Source: Flavobacteriales bacterium (lineage in GTDB: Bacteria; Bacteroidota; Bacteroidia; Flavobacteriales_F; PHOS-HE28). Taken from it: DNA of 64,000 nt. A program made the translations under genes and the position numbers. This document shows positions 35,483-44,511 of this stretch, in pieces. How positions within the stretch are numbered: position 1 is the stretch's first letter; every line of letters starts with the position of its first letter. The stretch spans positions 868,001-932,000 of the forward strand of contig JADKAN010000001.1 in NCBI GenBank assembly GCA_016719225.1. The letters are read 5' to 3'. The notes below the pieces were generated by a model. That model was not told the origin of the DNA. It did no database searches and saw only the letters and a program-made list of their open reading frames with translations.

Positions 35483-35761
35483 ATGACCTGCCCCGAATGC
35501 GATGCCCGGAACAAGACCTCCATTGTGTATCTCCGAAATACCAAAAGGACGGACCTAGGCTTCAGCGCCAGCAAGCCCGGAACGGGGGGGCCGCACCTGC
35601 ACGACCCGAACATGCTCACCGAGCAGTATGAATGCACCAACGGCCACCGCTTCAAGAAGGACATGCGTACGGCCTGCCCGAAGTGTACCTATGGACACGA
35701 AGAGCCTGTGGTCACCATCCTTACGCCCCGGCATAAGTACAAGCCCGGCATGGTGGAGTAG
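35483..35761 (+). CDS. small double zinc-ribbon protein
   Basis: A 92-residue cytoplasmic protein with two CxxC pairs at each end: CPEC near residue 3 and CPKC near 66, with a single Cys and His-rich turn (YECTNGH) between. This is a rubredoxin-like or zinc-ribbon knuckle pattern, but no named family is recognised. There is no signal peptide. It starts 98 nt after the tandem array, and no ribosome site is obvious (ccacgtac before ATG). Function unknown; DNA, RNA or metal binding are the possibilities the ribbons allow. Confidence 0.7.
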   Translation: MTCPECDARNKTSIVYLRNTKRTDLGFSASKPGTGGPHLHDPNMLTEQYECTNGHRFKKDMRTACPKCTYGHEEPVVTILTPRHKYKPGMVE

Positions 35762-35905
35762 TCAACACGCTGTGTTGATAAAACCGCTTGACTTCCAGCG
35801 GGGTAACAGGCAACTTTACCGGCTTGCTCACGTCTAAGAAGAACGGACGTGGACAACTTAACAATTAGGTAGCCCTTTTACTACACCAGCCGATCCCTGT
35901 TTGCC

Positions 35906-35913
35906 GACCTTTG
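35906..35913 (+). promoter_or_regulatory. -7-like box GACCTTTG before the large secreted-protein gene
   Basis: One mismatch from TAnnTTTG, 5 nt before ATG 35919, which is in frame with the annotated gene. If the pattern seen elsewhere holds, the gene may begin at 35919 rather than 35979. Confidence 0.4.
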
Positions 35914-35978
35914 CACCTATGATGGGACGCTCCACCCAAAGCTGGTTTTACTTATGTCCCACTGCGCGTGTGTTTGCA

Positions 35979-38900
35979 ATGCTTAAAGGCAGTGCCTTGC
36001 TTTCGTTTGCGTTCTTGTTCCTTCAACCAAACTTAATTCATGCCCAGCAATTGGTTGATAATTTCAATCGTGCCAATGCGAATGTGGTAGGTGCTCCTTG
36101 GACCGAGTCCGAGACCGTAAGTGGTTCTTCCATAAGCGTCAGTTCCAACGCCCTGCTGATGGGGAGTGGTATAAGTGGACGGGAGTGGGCATGGTTCGAT
36201 GCCGCTTCACTGTACATACCACACTAAGTTCGAACACTTGTCTCCTTACGTGGGCCTTCAATATGAAGCAGTCACGTAGGCACCCAGCCGGCATTAGCTG
36301 GTAAGTTATGGAATTGCTTTTGTCCTTGGCGGCACCACTTCAGCCTCACTTCTGGAAATGGATATGCAATCATGTTGGGGGAGCCAGGAACCATCGATGC
36401 TGTGCGCTTGGTCAGATATACTGGAGGACTTACAGGCACAGTAAACAATGTGATCACTTATGGGGATTATGGGTCTGAATACTTGGACATTCGAGTGACC
36501 TACAATCCGACAGGAAACTTATGGAGTCTGTACCTTCAATCAAGCACCACAGCATTTGGTAATCCACTCACGGCGCCATTAGTTGCTTCGGCCGCCAATT
36601 CCACATATACAGGCTCAAATTTGCGATATACTGGAGCACTGTGGAATCATTCAACGGGTGGTGGCGAAAGTGCCATTTTTGACAACATCTATATCCCTTC
36701 AGCGTGTACACCCGGGTTAACTTTTAATTCATCATCCACCTACAAGTCGGTGCTGGAGAATGCGGTGAGCACTACATTCACTTTGGATTTCTCCAGCGCC
36801 ACACATAGCGCTGGAACGGCCTACATATCCGTGGGTAGTGCTAGCACTGCTGCACACCCCGCTGATTACAACTCCACCTTGTTCGTAGGTTCATTGATCG
36901 AGGTGCCATTTGCTGCCAATGCTCCCACCGCAACATTCACTACTACCATTGTCAACGATGCACTTTTGGAACCGGCGGAATATGCGCTCTTCAAGCTGGA
37001 TTCCGTTTCAACCGGTAGTGGTATCGCTGTGGGTAGTGTTTTCGAAGCCACCTTGGTGATCTCTGATGTGGCCACAGTGCCGGCGCTCTTCAGCCCTGGC
37101 GATCTGGTTATAGTGGGTGTCAACGCCAACAACTTTGCCTGCAATGGAGGCTTGGATTATGACGAGATCAGTTTCTTTTGTTTCAAGGACATCACCCCGA
37201 ACACCAAATTGATCCTTACGGACAACGGTTACGAGCGTTGCAGTGCGACAAAATGGGCTAACAGCGAAGGCACAGTTGAAATAACGCGCACAGGACCTTC
37301 GATACCTGCGGGACAGGTGATCACATTGACGATAACGAGCAGTTCGGGAAGCGGCAATATCGTAGCGGTAGCACCAGATGGTGCATGGACTTGTGCGTCG
37401 TTGAATTTTCCTTCTGGATTAAACACCACAATGCAGTATAATAGCAATGGAGATCGAGGTCTTCATCATGCAGGGTGGCACTTGGACCAGCGGGACGAAC
37501 GGAACACACAATGCCACATATAATGGAACGGTCCTGTACGGATTTTCTTCCAACCAACTTTATCCATGGAGTGCATCGTGCGCAACCGCTTCGGGTTCGG
37601 CCAATGGCACTGCCAGATCCAATCTGCCACCGGGCATGGAGTGTTTCAGTTTAGCTAAAGCAGTGTCCAAGGATTATTACAAATACACAGGTCCTCGCAC
37701 TGCTGCAACACAACGTGATTGGATCATACGCATCGACAATGTGTCGGATTGGACGGCTTATGATGATTGCCTCGGATACAATACAGGCCTGCCTGATTGG
37801 AAGAAAGCACCCATTCTTCCCATCATTGCGGGGGCCATGGTCAATGGCCTCTGGCGTGGCGCTGTGAACACGGATTGGTTCGAGTGCAAGAACTGGGATG
37901 ATGCACGGGTACCGACCGCGATCACGAATGTGGTGATCAATCAAGATGCCACAAGGGCTTGCGATATTGGCATTGCAGGAGGTATCAGCCCGGCCGGGAC
38001 TGCTTATTGCGCATCCGTCCTTCAAACGTCGAATACCGCTGCGGTACCCTATTTGATCCTCCGGGATAACAGCGTCCTGAACATTTACGGGCGTTTGAAG
38101 ATCCAGCACACGGCCGGAACCGGGTTGCTCTACACTTCACTATACCCCGGTGCTCAACTGAATGTGGATTCGGTGAACATTTCCGGCTCCACCCCAGTGC
38201 GATCACTGAAGCGGCGTTGAATGTGAAATTCCTCGGTACCGTGGCCAACGTGAGCGGCGATCTCGTGATCGGTGACGGTGGATTTTTCGATATGAAGAAC
38301 ACATCGGGGAACAGTGGCACGCTGAATCTCGGTGGCAACTTCATCAACAAACAGGATCAAAGCCACTTCTTGGAAACTTTTGGCCAGTTCAATGTTCATT
38401 GGATCGGAGATGTTTTATAACCTGCGGGTCAACAAACCCAGCGGCGACCTTACCCTGAACAATCCGGTGCGTGTGCAGAATAACGTGGACTTTCTCAGTG
38501 GCCATGTATTCACCTCAGCGGCAAACTTGCTCACCATTGTGAGTGGTGCCACGGCGACGAACATGAATAATGCGAGTTATGTGAACGGCCCGGTCGAGCG
38601 CTTGGGCAGTGCCACATTGCTCACCTTCCCGGTGGGCAAGCTCGGTCACTACCGTCCAATTTCGTTGTTGGACATGGCCGGCACCACGAGCGCCACCGGC
38701 TTTATCAGTGAGTACTTCAACTCCTCCACCTTTGCGGATATCGGTGCTGCGCACCAACCCGTGCTGGACCACGTTAGCGATTGCGAGTACTGGACAATGA
38801 ACCGGAATGGTGTGGGGTCACCCAACGCCCGCATACAGCTGACCTGGGAAGACCCTGTAAGTTGTGGCGTTACCGAAGTAGAGACCTTGCTGACCGCCTA

Positions 38901-39576
38901 CTGGGATGAGGTGGGCGGCCAGGATGGATAAAGGGTCCATCAACGCAACCCTTTGGCGGCGAGCGGCAGCATCGAAACCATGACCGTACAGAGTTCCTTC
39001 CTGGCCACGCACAACTATTGGACTTTGGCATCCAGCAGTACGGAGAACCCCTTGCCCATTGAACTGCTTTCCTTCACAGCGTTGGCCAACGGCGACCGCG
39101 TGGATCTGGCGTGGGAAACCGCCAGTGAAAAGGACAACGATCATTTCAACGTGGAGCGCAGCTCCGATGCCGTTACGTTCGAGCCCATCAGCCAAGTCTC
39201 TGGCGCGGGCAACAGTCAGGGTGTGCTGCACTACACGGATGTGGACCGGCAGCCGTTACCGGGCCTCAGCTACTACCGCCTCCGCCAAACGGACTTCAAC
39301 GGCACCGCCACAGTGAGCCCCGCGGTACCGGTCTTCTTCAACCGAACCAACATCGGCCTCACCGTGCTCTATGGCGGCAACGGCCTCCTCGTTGCACATG
39401 ACTTCGCGCCGGGCAGCCATCTCGAAGTGCTGGACCTGGCGGGCCGCATGGTGGCACAAGGTTCCGTGACCGGCGAAGGCCTGATGCCCGTGCCGACGGA
39501 AGCGCTCGCCCATGGTGCGTATGTGTTGCGGCTGTTCGATGGGTCGCGCAGTGAGAGCACGCGGTTTGCGTGGTAA
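35979..39576 (+). pseudogene. large secreted T9SS protein, at least seven apparent frameshifts
   Basis: Coding signal runs through the whole span but jumps frame near 36215, 36299, 36345, 37460, 38195, 38413 and 38930; each jump is repairable by about one base. The joined protein is about 1,190 residues. It has a signal peptide (LLSFAFLFLQPNLIHAQ) and a lectin/concanavalin-like domain (LVDNFNRANANVVG to NIYIPSACTPG). A Calx-beta-like domain (SVLENAVSTTFTLDF, HPADYNST, EPAEYALFKL) and an LTD-like region (DLVIVGVNANNFACNGG, DYDEISFFCFKDI) follow. Next comes a WFECKNWDDARVPTAITNVV segment typical of surface proteins, and a T9SS C-terminal domain (PLPIELLSFTA, LEVLDLAGRMVAQG). The first two-thirds are AT-richer than neighbours. 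Broken gene or poor consensus cannot be separated here. Alternative start 35919. Confidence 0.75.
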
Positions 39577-39661
39577 GTAGAGGATCAGTTGATCCATCAC
39601 ATCCGCTGTTCCTCTTTCTCTGAGCATCGTCTGCGTATGTTCGCACACCGCCAGTCGGCCG

Positions 39662-40558
39662 ATGCGCAACCTGCTTTCCCGCCCCTACCGCTTGGCGAAC
39701 ATCGGCCCTTCTTCTTGGCGGAACGCGCTGGCCTTTGGCCTGTTCATCTTCCTCTTCTTGGTGATCTTTCAGCCGTTCGGCCTTAGCGGCTTCCCCGGCC
39801 CGCTTTGGAAAGTGGCTCTGGGCTATGGTGCCACCTGCTCCGCGATGATGCTCCTGCTGAACGGCCTGCTGCCCCGCGCTTTGCCACGCTTCTTTGCGGA
39901 AGCGGACTGGACCGTGGGCCGCGCCATCGGCTGGACCTTGTTCAACGTGGCGCTGATCGGCTTGGCGAACCTGCTCTTCAGCGTCGCCGTTGGCGTTTCC
40001 CGGCTGGATGCGGGCATGCTGTTGCGCTTCGAGGGGTATACGTTGCTGATCGGCTTCTTCCCGGTGACCGTGGGCGTGCTGTTGACCGAAGCACGTCTTT
40101 CGCGGCGCTTCCAGCAAAGCTCCCAAGAAGTGAACGCGGGGATGCACCCGGCCGCTGCGGAGGTGGAAACGTTTGGAGGAGCCGATCCTGTCCCTGCTGC
40201 TCTGGGAACCACCATCACCGTGCCTTCGGAGAACGGACGCGAGGACCTTACGCTCCCACTGGGGGAGTTGCTTTTCATACACTCGGCAGGGAACTACCTG
40301 GAAGTCCATCAGGCCAAAGGCGCGCAGGTGCAACGCCACGTGCTGCGGGGAAGCCTGAAGCGTGCCGAAGAAGCGTTGATCGGCAACACCCGTTTGCTGC
40401 GTTGCCACAAAAGCTACTTGGTGAACTTGGACCGTGTACTGAACGTGAGCGGGAATGCGCAGGGCTTCCAGCTGCACTTGGACCGCGGCCCGGAGGCGGT
40501 CCCGGTGAGCCGCCGGTTGAACGAGCGGCTCGGCGAACTGCTTGCGGCACGTCCCTGA
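39662..40558 (+). CDS. LytTR-family DNA-binding regulator with membrane domain
   Basis: A 298-residue protein with four membrane helices in residues 20-140 (ALAFGLFIFLFLVIFQPFGL, ALGYGATCSAMMLLLNGLL, TLFNVALIGLANLLFSVAVG, LLIGFFPVTVGVLLTEA). A C-terminal LytTR domain follows, with LLFIHSAGNYLEVHQA, LRGSLKRAEEAL, LLRCHKSYLVNLDRV and VPVSRRLNERL. The LytTR domain binds DNA direct repeats; tethering to a membrane domain without a receiver is a known Bacteroidota layout and suggests direct sensing of a membrane or external signal. No target site is evident. It lies 86 nt after the frameshifted T9SS gene. Confidence 0.9.
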   Translation: MRNLLSRPYRLANIGPSSWRNALAFGLFIFLFLVIFQPFGLSGFPGPLWKVALGYGATCSAMMLLLNGLLPRALPRFFAEADWTVGRAIGWTLFNVALIGLANLLFSVAVGVSRLDAGMLLRFEGYTLLIGFFPVTVGVLLTEARLSRRFQQSSQEVNAGMHPAAAEVETFGGADPVPAALGTTITVPSENGREDLTLPLGELLFIHSAGNYLEVHQAKGAQVQRHVLRGSLKRAEEALIGNTRLLRCHKSYLVNLDRVLNVSGNAQGFQLHLDRGPEAVPVSRRLNERLGELLAARP

Positions 40559-40670
40559 AGTTCCCGGTGGTCCCGGCGGATCTCCCGTTCCTCCCATGGC
40601 TTCCCGAAGCTCCCAAAAGGCTTGCGGACGCTCTGCGCCCCCCACAGATTTGCGGCCCAGAACGAACACC

Positions 40671-41306
40671 ATGGAAACGCTGCACACCCTCGCCCTCGTC
40701 CTCCACATCGCCGCCGGCTTCACCGCCTTGCTGATGGGGACCGCTATTATGTTCCTCCGCAAGGGTGGCCCGGTGCACCGGAAAGCCGGACGGATCTTTT
40801 TCGTGAGCCTGATCGCCGTTTCCTTTTCCGCCTTCACACTTTCGCTGATCCGGCCCAACCCGTTCCTGTTCATGATCGGCGCGTTCACCCTGTATCAAGG
40901 GCTCAGCGGCTACCGTTCCGTGAAGTACCGCATGGAACACACGGGACTGTGGGACATCCTTATCACCCTGCTGGGCGCCGTGAACGCGGTGGCCATGTGC
41001 CTCAGCGGCCAAGTGGTACTGATGGTCTTCGGCGGCATCTCCGCCTACCTCGTGTATGGCGATATCCGCCTGTACGCGCTGACGCTGAGGAATCTGCCCG
41101 TTCCACGGATGAAGTGGTTGCAGCGGCACATCGGCCACATGATCGGCAGCTATATCGCCACGATCACCGCGTTCCTGGTGGTGAACTTCTCCTCCTCGTC
41201 CTTGGGCATGTTCGTCTGGTTCGCGCCCACAGTGATGTTGGTGCCACTGATCTTCGTTTGGACACGCAGGTACGCCGGCGGAAGGAAATTGGTCACTGCC
41301 GCATAA
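40671..41306 (+). CDS. DUF2306-like integral membrane protein
   Basis: A 211-residue protein with six to seven membrane helices: LHTLALVLHIAAGFTALLMG, RIFFVSLIAVSFSAFTL, PFLFMIGAFTLYQGLSG, DILITLLGAVNAVAMC, HIGHMIGSYIATITAFLVV, FVWFAPTVMLVPLIFVW. The HxxG...GPVHRKAG pattern and the conserved His residues (HIAAG, VHRKAG, HIGHM) resemble DUF2306-type membrane proteins with possible haem or quinone ligands. Function not established. It follows the LytTR gene by 112 nt and converges with the UspA-like gene. Confidence 0.72.
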   Translation: METLHTLALVLHIAAGFTALLMGTAIMFLRKGGPVHRKAGRIFFVSLIAVSFSAFTLSLIRPNPFLFMIGAFTLYQGLSGYRSVKYRMEHTGLWDILITLLGAVNAVAMCLSGQVVLMVFGGISAYLVYGDIRLYALTLRNLPVPRMKWLQRHIGHMIGSYIATITAFLVVNFSSSSLGMFVWFAPTVMLVPLIFVWTRRYAGGRKLVTAA

Positions 41307-41358
41307 CACTTCGGACCGCGTTCATGCCGCAGCCGGGAATGGCTTTATAGCCGGAATG

Positions 41359-42180
41359 TTAAGCCCTCGGTCCGGTGCCGGAATTCTCCCGGAGCACCAG
41401 CAACGGCTCAGTGGTGTGCAAGGCCATTCGCTTGGAGGTGCTCCCTTGGAAGATCCGGTCCAACAGGCTCTTGTGCCTGCGCACCACCGCCACCAGCTGG
41501 ATGCGCTTGATCCGGGCCTGTTCGTTGATCGTGCTCACCACGTTAGCGCCGGAGATCACCTCCAAGGAATGCGGGATGCCGGCCAACAGCTCCGATACCG
41601 TTCTGCGGTTGAGCCCGAGGTGGTCGGCCTGCTCCCCTTCCCATACCTGCAACACCTCAATAAAGGCACCAGTGGCCATGGCGACCAAGCGGAGCGGGGC
41701 CAAGGTGTGCTCGTCCAGCGGCCCACCGTCATGGGCCAGCAAGATGCGCGATACCGGCTCCCGCTCGAATTCCGATGGCACTGCGATCATGGGTAATTCG
41801 CAGTCGGTCACCGCTGACGTGGTGTTGCGGCCCACCATGCCATAGTTGCCTTCGCCTTGGGTGCCCATCACCACCAGATCAGCGCCTTTGCGAACGGCCA
41901 GTTCGTTCAGTACATCATACAATTGGCCCGAAGATGCCACCTTGGCCAACCGCATCTTGCCGGCATGCTTCCGCAGGCGGCGTTCCACGCGGCGGAGGCC
42001 GTTGTTGGCCATGGCCTCCGTGTCCACCATCCGGGGCAGCAGCACATGGCTGAAAGAGGTCTTCAGGTAGGTATGCACCAAGGTGTATTGGACATCCTCC
42101 GTTCCGAACAGGTCCAGCGCGTACACGGCCGCCTTGAAAGCTGTTTCACTGAAATCGGTGGGTAGGAGGATGTGTTTCAT
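41359..42180 (-). CDS. universal stress protein (two UspA domains)
   Basis: A 273-residue cytoplasmic protein. The first UspA domain (residues 1-140) begins MKHILLPTDFSETAFKAAVY and contains the nucleotide loop GTQGEGNYGMVGRNTTSAV, close to the G-2X-G-9X-G-S/T pattern of ATP-binding members. The second (from RILLAHDGGPLDE) is weaker and lacks the loop, ending LLVLRE. Tandem UspA proteins are common in Bacteroidota and are induced under stress or stationary phase. ATG 42180 is chosen over an upstream in-frame ATG (42201) because the motif MKHILLPTDFS begins there. Confidence 0.9.
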   Translation of the reverse strand: MKHILLPTDFSETAFKAAVYALDLFGTEDVQYTLVHTYLKTSFSHVLLPRMVDTEAMANNGLRRVERRLRKHAGKMRLAKVASSGQLYDVLNELAVRKGADLVVMGTQGEGNYGMVGRNTTSAVTDCELPMIAVPSEFEREPVSRILLAHDGGPLDEHTLAPLRLVAMATGAFIEVLQVWEGEQADHLGLNRRTVSELLAGIPHSLEVISGANVVSTINEQARIKRIQLVAVVRRHKSLLDRIFQGSTSKRMALHTTEPLLVLRENSGTGPRA

Positions 42181-42321
42181 GGTCTTATCGATGGTTTTCA
42201 AAGATCGCCCATGGCCACGGCTTCAAATGCGACGAATGTCAGCTTTCGGGCAAGCGCTGTTGGCCACCTTTGGAGGAAACGCAAACCCACTTTCCATTAC
42301 CACCGGAAAGTGCTTAAAACC

Positions 42322-42720
42322 ATGGTGATGAACGACCAAAAGGAAGACGTCTATGCGGCATTGGGCCACTTGTTCTACAGCATCGCGGCGAGCGATGGCA
42401 ACGTGGCACCTGCCGAAGCGGCCAAGCTCAAGGCGTTGGTAAAAGCCGAATGGATGCCGTTGGAGCCTTCCCGCGATGCCGTGGGAACTGACCTTGCGTA
42501 CTACATCGAGATCGGGTTCGACCATGCGCACAGTTCGGAATTGGGACCGGAACAGGCCTTCGACCGCTTCAGCACCGCCTTCCACGATGCCCCGGCCGCA
42601 TTCGATGCCAGTACACGCCACATGGTGCTGCGCACTGCGAAGGCCGTGGCGAACGCTTTCGCGGGAAAGAGCAAGGCCGAACAAAAGGTGATCGACCGTT
42701 TGGAGAAGCTTTTCGCCTAG
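42322..42720 (+). CDS. TerB-like helical protein of unknown function
   Basis: A 132-residue soluble helical protein beginning MVMNDQKEDVYAALGHLFYS, with IAASDGNVAPAEAAKLKALV, a motif typical of TerB/tellurite-resistance-like domains, which bind metal through acidic residues. A second half (LRTAKAVANAFAGKSKAEQKV) completes an all-helical fold. Function unknown. It stands alone between the divergent UspA gene and the convergent bshC gene. Confidence 0.72.
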   Translation: MVMNDQKEDVYAALGHLFYSIAASDGNVAPAEAAKLKALVKAEWMPLEPSRDAVGTDLAYYIEIGFDHAHSSELGPEQAFDRFSTAFHDAPAAFDASTRHMVLRTAKAVANAFAGKSKAEQKVIDRLEKLFA

Positions 42721-42747
42721 GTCGCGGAGGACCTTTGCAGTACACCG

Positions 42748-44328
42748 CTACTGCTCCAGCACTTGGAAGCGTGGGTCCAACGGATCCAGCGCAGCCAGCA
42801 TCCGGTCAAAGAAGGCCGGGCCTTCACGGACGTACCAAGGCATGAAGTTCTCGTGCCGTTCCTGCAGTCCGCCACCGGGGAACAGATGGTCCAGGACACG
42901 GTCCAATTGGTCCAGCGGTTCCTGTTGTTGGCGCTTGGCCGCGCGCAGCAGCTTCTTCTCCAACCGGTCCAGACCGTGCAGGGCACGCTTGGCCAAGGCT
43001 TCCACCGAGCCGTTCAGCGTGGGGTCCGCAGCTTTTGCGCGCTGGGCCAACGCCGCGTAGTAGGCTTCGGCAGCCCCTCTTTCCGTGGTGATATCCGTAG
43101 TGAATGAGGCGCGCGCCTTGGCGACCTCGGCGCGCAGGTCGTCCGCCGGTTTGAAGAGGTCCGGGATGCGAAGCCCCAGTTTTTCCGCACGGGACAGATC
43201 GTTCGCGCCGATGAAGGCCGCCGACGTCCGCAACAGCAACACCGGCATCGGCACTTGTACCGCTTGGAACAGCCAGCGCAGCTGGAGCCAATACGCAAGT
43301 TCTCCCCCACCACCCACGTACGCGATGTTCGGAAGCACTACTTCCTGGTACACCGGGCGAAGTAGCACGTTCGGCGAGAAGTTCTCGGGATGCTGTTCCA
43401 ATTCTTGGAGAAGCCCGTCCAGCGTGAAGCTCGGTCCCCCGTCGAGCACTTGGTAGCGCTCCCCTTGCAGTTCGATACGGCTCCGGTGTGCGGGCCTGAG
43501 GTGGAACAGGTTGATGGCCCGCGCATGGGCCTGCACTTTGTAATGTCCGGCCAGTTTGCCATCGGCATACTGCACGCTGCGCGAGGCCACTTCGTTCAGC
43601 AGATCTTCGCGCATCACGGGAGCGAACGCAGTTTTCAACCCGGCTTCATCAGCGTCCAGGATCACCAGCCCGAAACGTCCGAAGAGGGCGTTCACGAAGC
43701 GCCGCGTGGCATCGGCCAAGGTGTATTCCGGCCGGTAACAGGAGTGCAGCAGCTCGCGCAGTTCATCCGCATGGCTTCCCGGGCCGAGCAGTTCATCCAC
43801 CTGTCGCAACACAGCTTCGATGCCATCCAAGTGCATGCGACCAACGGCTCCGCCGGCTTCCCCGGGCCACTGCACCTTTTTCCCGTTGATGTAGGTATGG
43901 TCGATCTCGGCGCGGTCATGATCCTCCGTGGCCATCCAGAACACGGGGACCACGGATCGTTCCGGCGTGCTCAGGGTGCGTGCGAGCTTGATGACATTCA
44001 GCAATTTGAACGGCACATAGAGCGGCCCGGTGAATACGCAGAGCTGGTGGCCGGTGGTAACGGTGAGCGTTCCTTGGCGCGCCAGGTGGTCCAGGTTCCG
44101 GCGCACTTCCGCGTGCATCGGTAAGTCCGCGTACTGCCGTTCCAAAGCAGCGCAAAGCACCGTGCGTGTGGCCGGGTCGAAGGTGCGGGCCTTCGCCGCA
44201 TCCGCCAACCCTTCCGCTGTTGGCGGCCATTTGTAGAATTCCTGCAGGGCGGGCACTTGGTCCAGGTAATCCGGCACCAGTGGCGTGAAACGGCCGGTTT
44301 CCCGGTAGGAAAGCGTAGCAAGGGACAT
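42748..44328 (-). CDS. bshC: putative cysteine ligase BshC (bacillithiol synthesis)
   Basis: A 526-residue protein that in Firmicutes and Bacteroidota adds cysteine to glucosamine-malate in the last step of bacillithiol synthesis. Recognisable segments are VTTGHQLCVFTGPLY, NVIKLA, VPVFWMATEDHD, the DADEAGLK stretch and PNIAYVGGGGELAYWLQL. Length is normal. The bshA and bshB genes are not in this window. A TAACTTCG box (44342..44335, minus strand) stands 6 nt before the ATG. Loss of activity cannot be judged, since catalytic residues are poorly defined in this family. Confidence 0.9.
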   Translation of the reverse strand: MSLATLSYRETGRFTPLVPDYLDQVPALQEFYKWPPTAEGLADAAKARTFDPATRTVLCAALERQYADLPMHAEVRRNLDHLARQGTLTVTTGHQLCVFTGPLYVPFKLLNVIKLARTLSTPERSVVPVFWMATEDHDRAEIDHTYINGKKVQWPGEAGGAVGRMHLDGIEAVLRQVDELLGPGSHADELRELLHSCYRPEYTLADATRRFVNALFGRFGLVILDADEAGLKTAFAPVMREDLLNEVASRSVQYADGKLAGHYKVQAHARAINLFHLRPAHRSRIELQGERYQVLDGGPSFTLDGLLQELEQHPENFSPNVLLRPVYQEVVLPNIAYVGGGGELAYWLQLRWLFQAVQVPMPVLLLRTSAAFIGANDLSRAEKLGLRIPDLFKPADDLRAEVAKARASFTTDITTERGAAEAYYAALAQRAKAADPTLNGSVEALAKRALHGLDRLEKKLLRAAKRQQQEPLDQLDRVLDHLFPGGGLQERHENFMPWYVREGPAFFDRMLAALDPLDPRFQVLEQ

Positions 44329-44334
44329 GGACCG

Positions 44335-44342
44335 CGAAGTTA
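44335..44342 (-). promoter_or_regulatory. -7-like box TAACTTCG, 6 nt before the bshC start
   Basis: One mismatch from TAnnTTTG (T to C at the seventh position, a change seen at several starts in this window), 6 nt before ATG 44328. Confidence 0.45.
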
Positions 44343-44511
44343 GGAGCGGGAGGTTTGGAGGTCCTGGTGTGTGAAGGTGTTGGCCGCTAAGGCGCAGAGG
44401 TGCTGGGATGAGTTGGCCTTAGTCGGTCCGATACCTGCCGTACGCTCACGCTTGAACTCCGTTCGCACCATCCGCGCGCATCCCTTATTTTTCGCATCCA
44501 AACCCCTTCCG

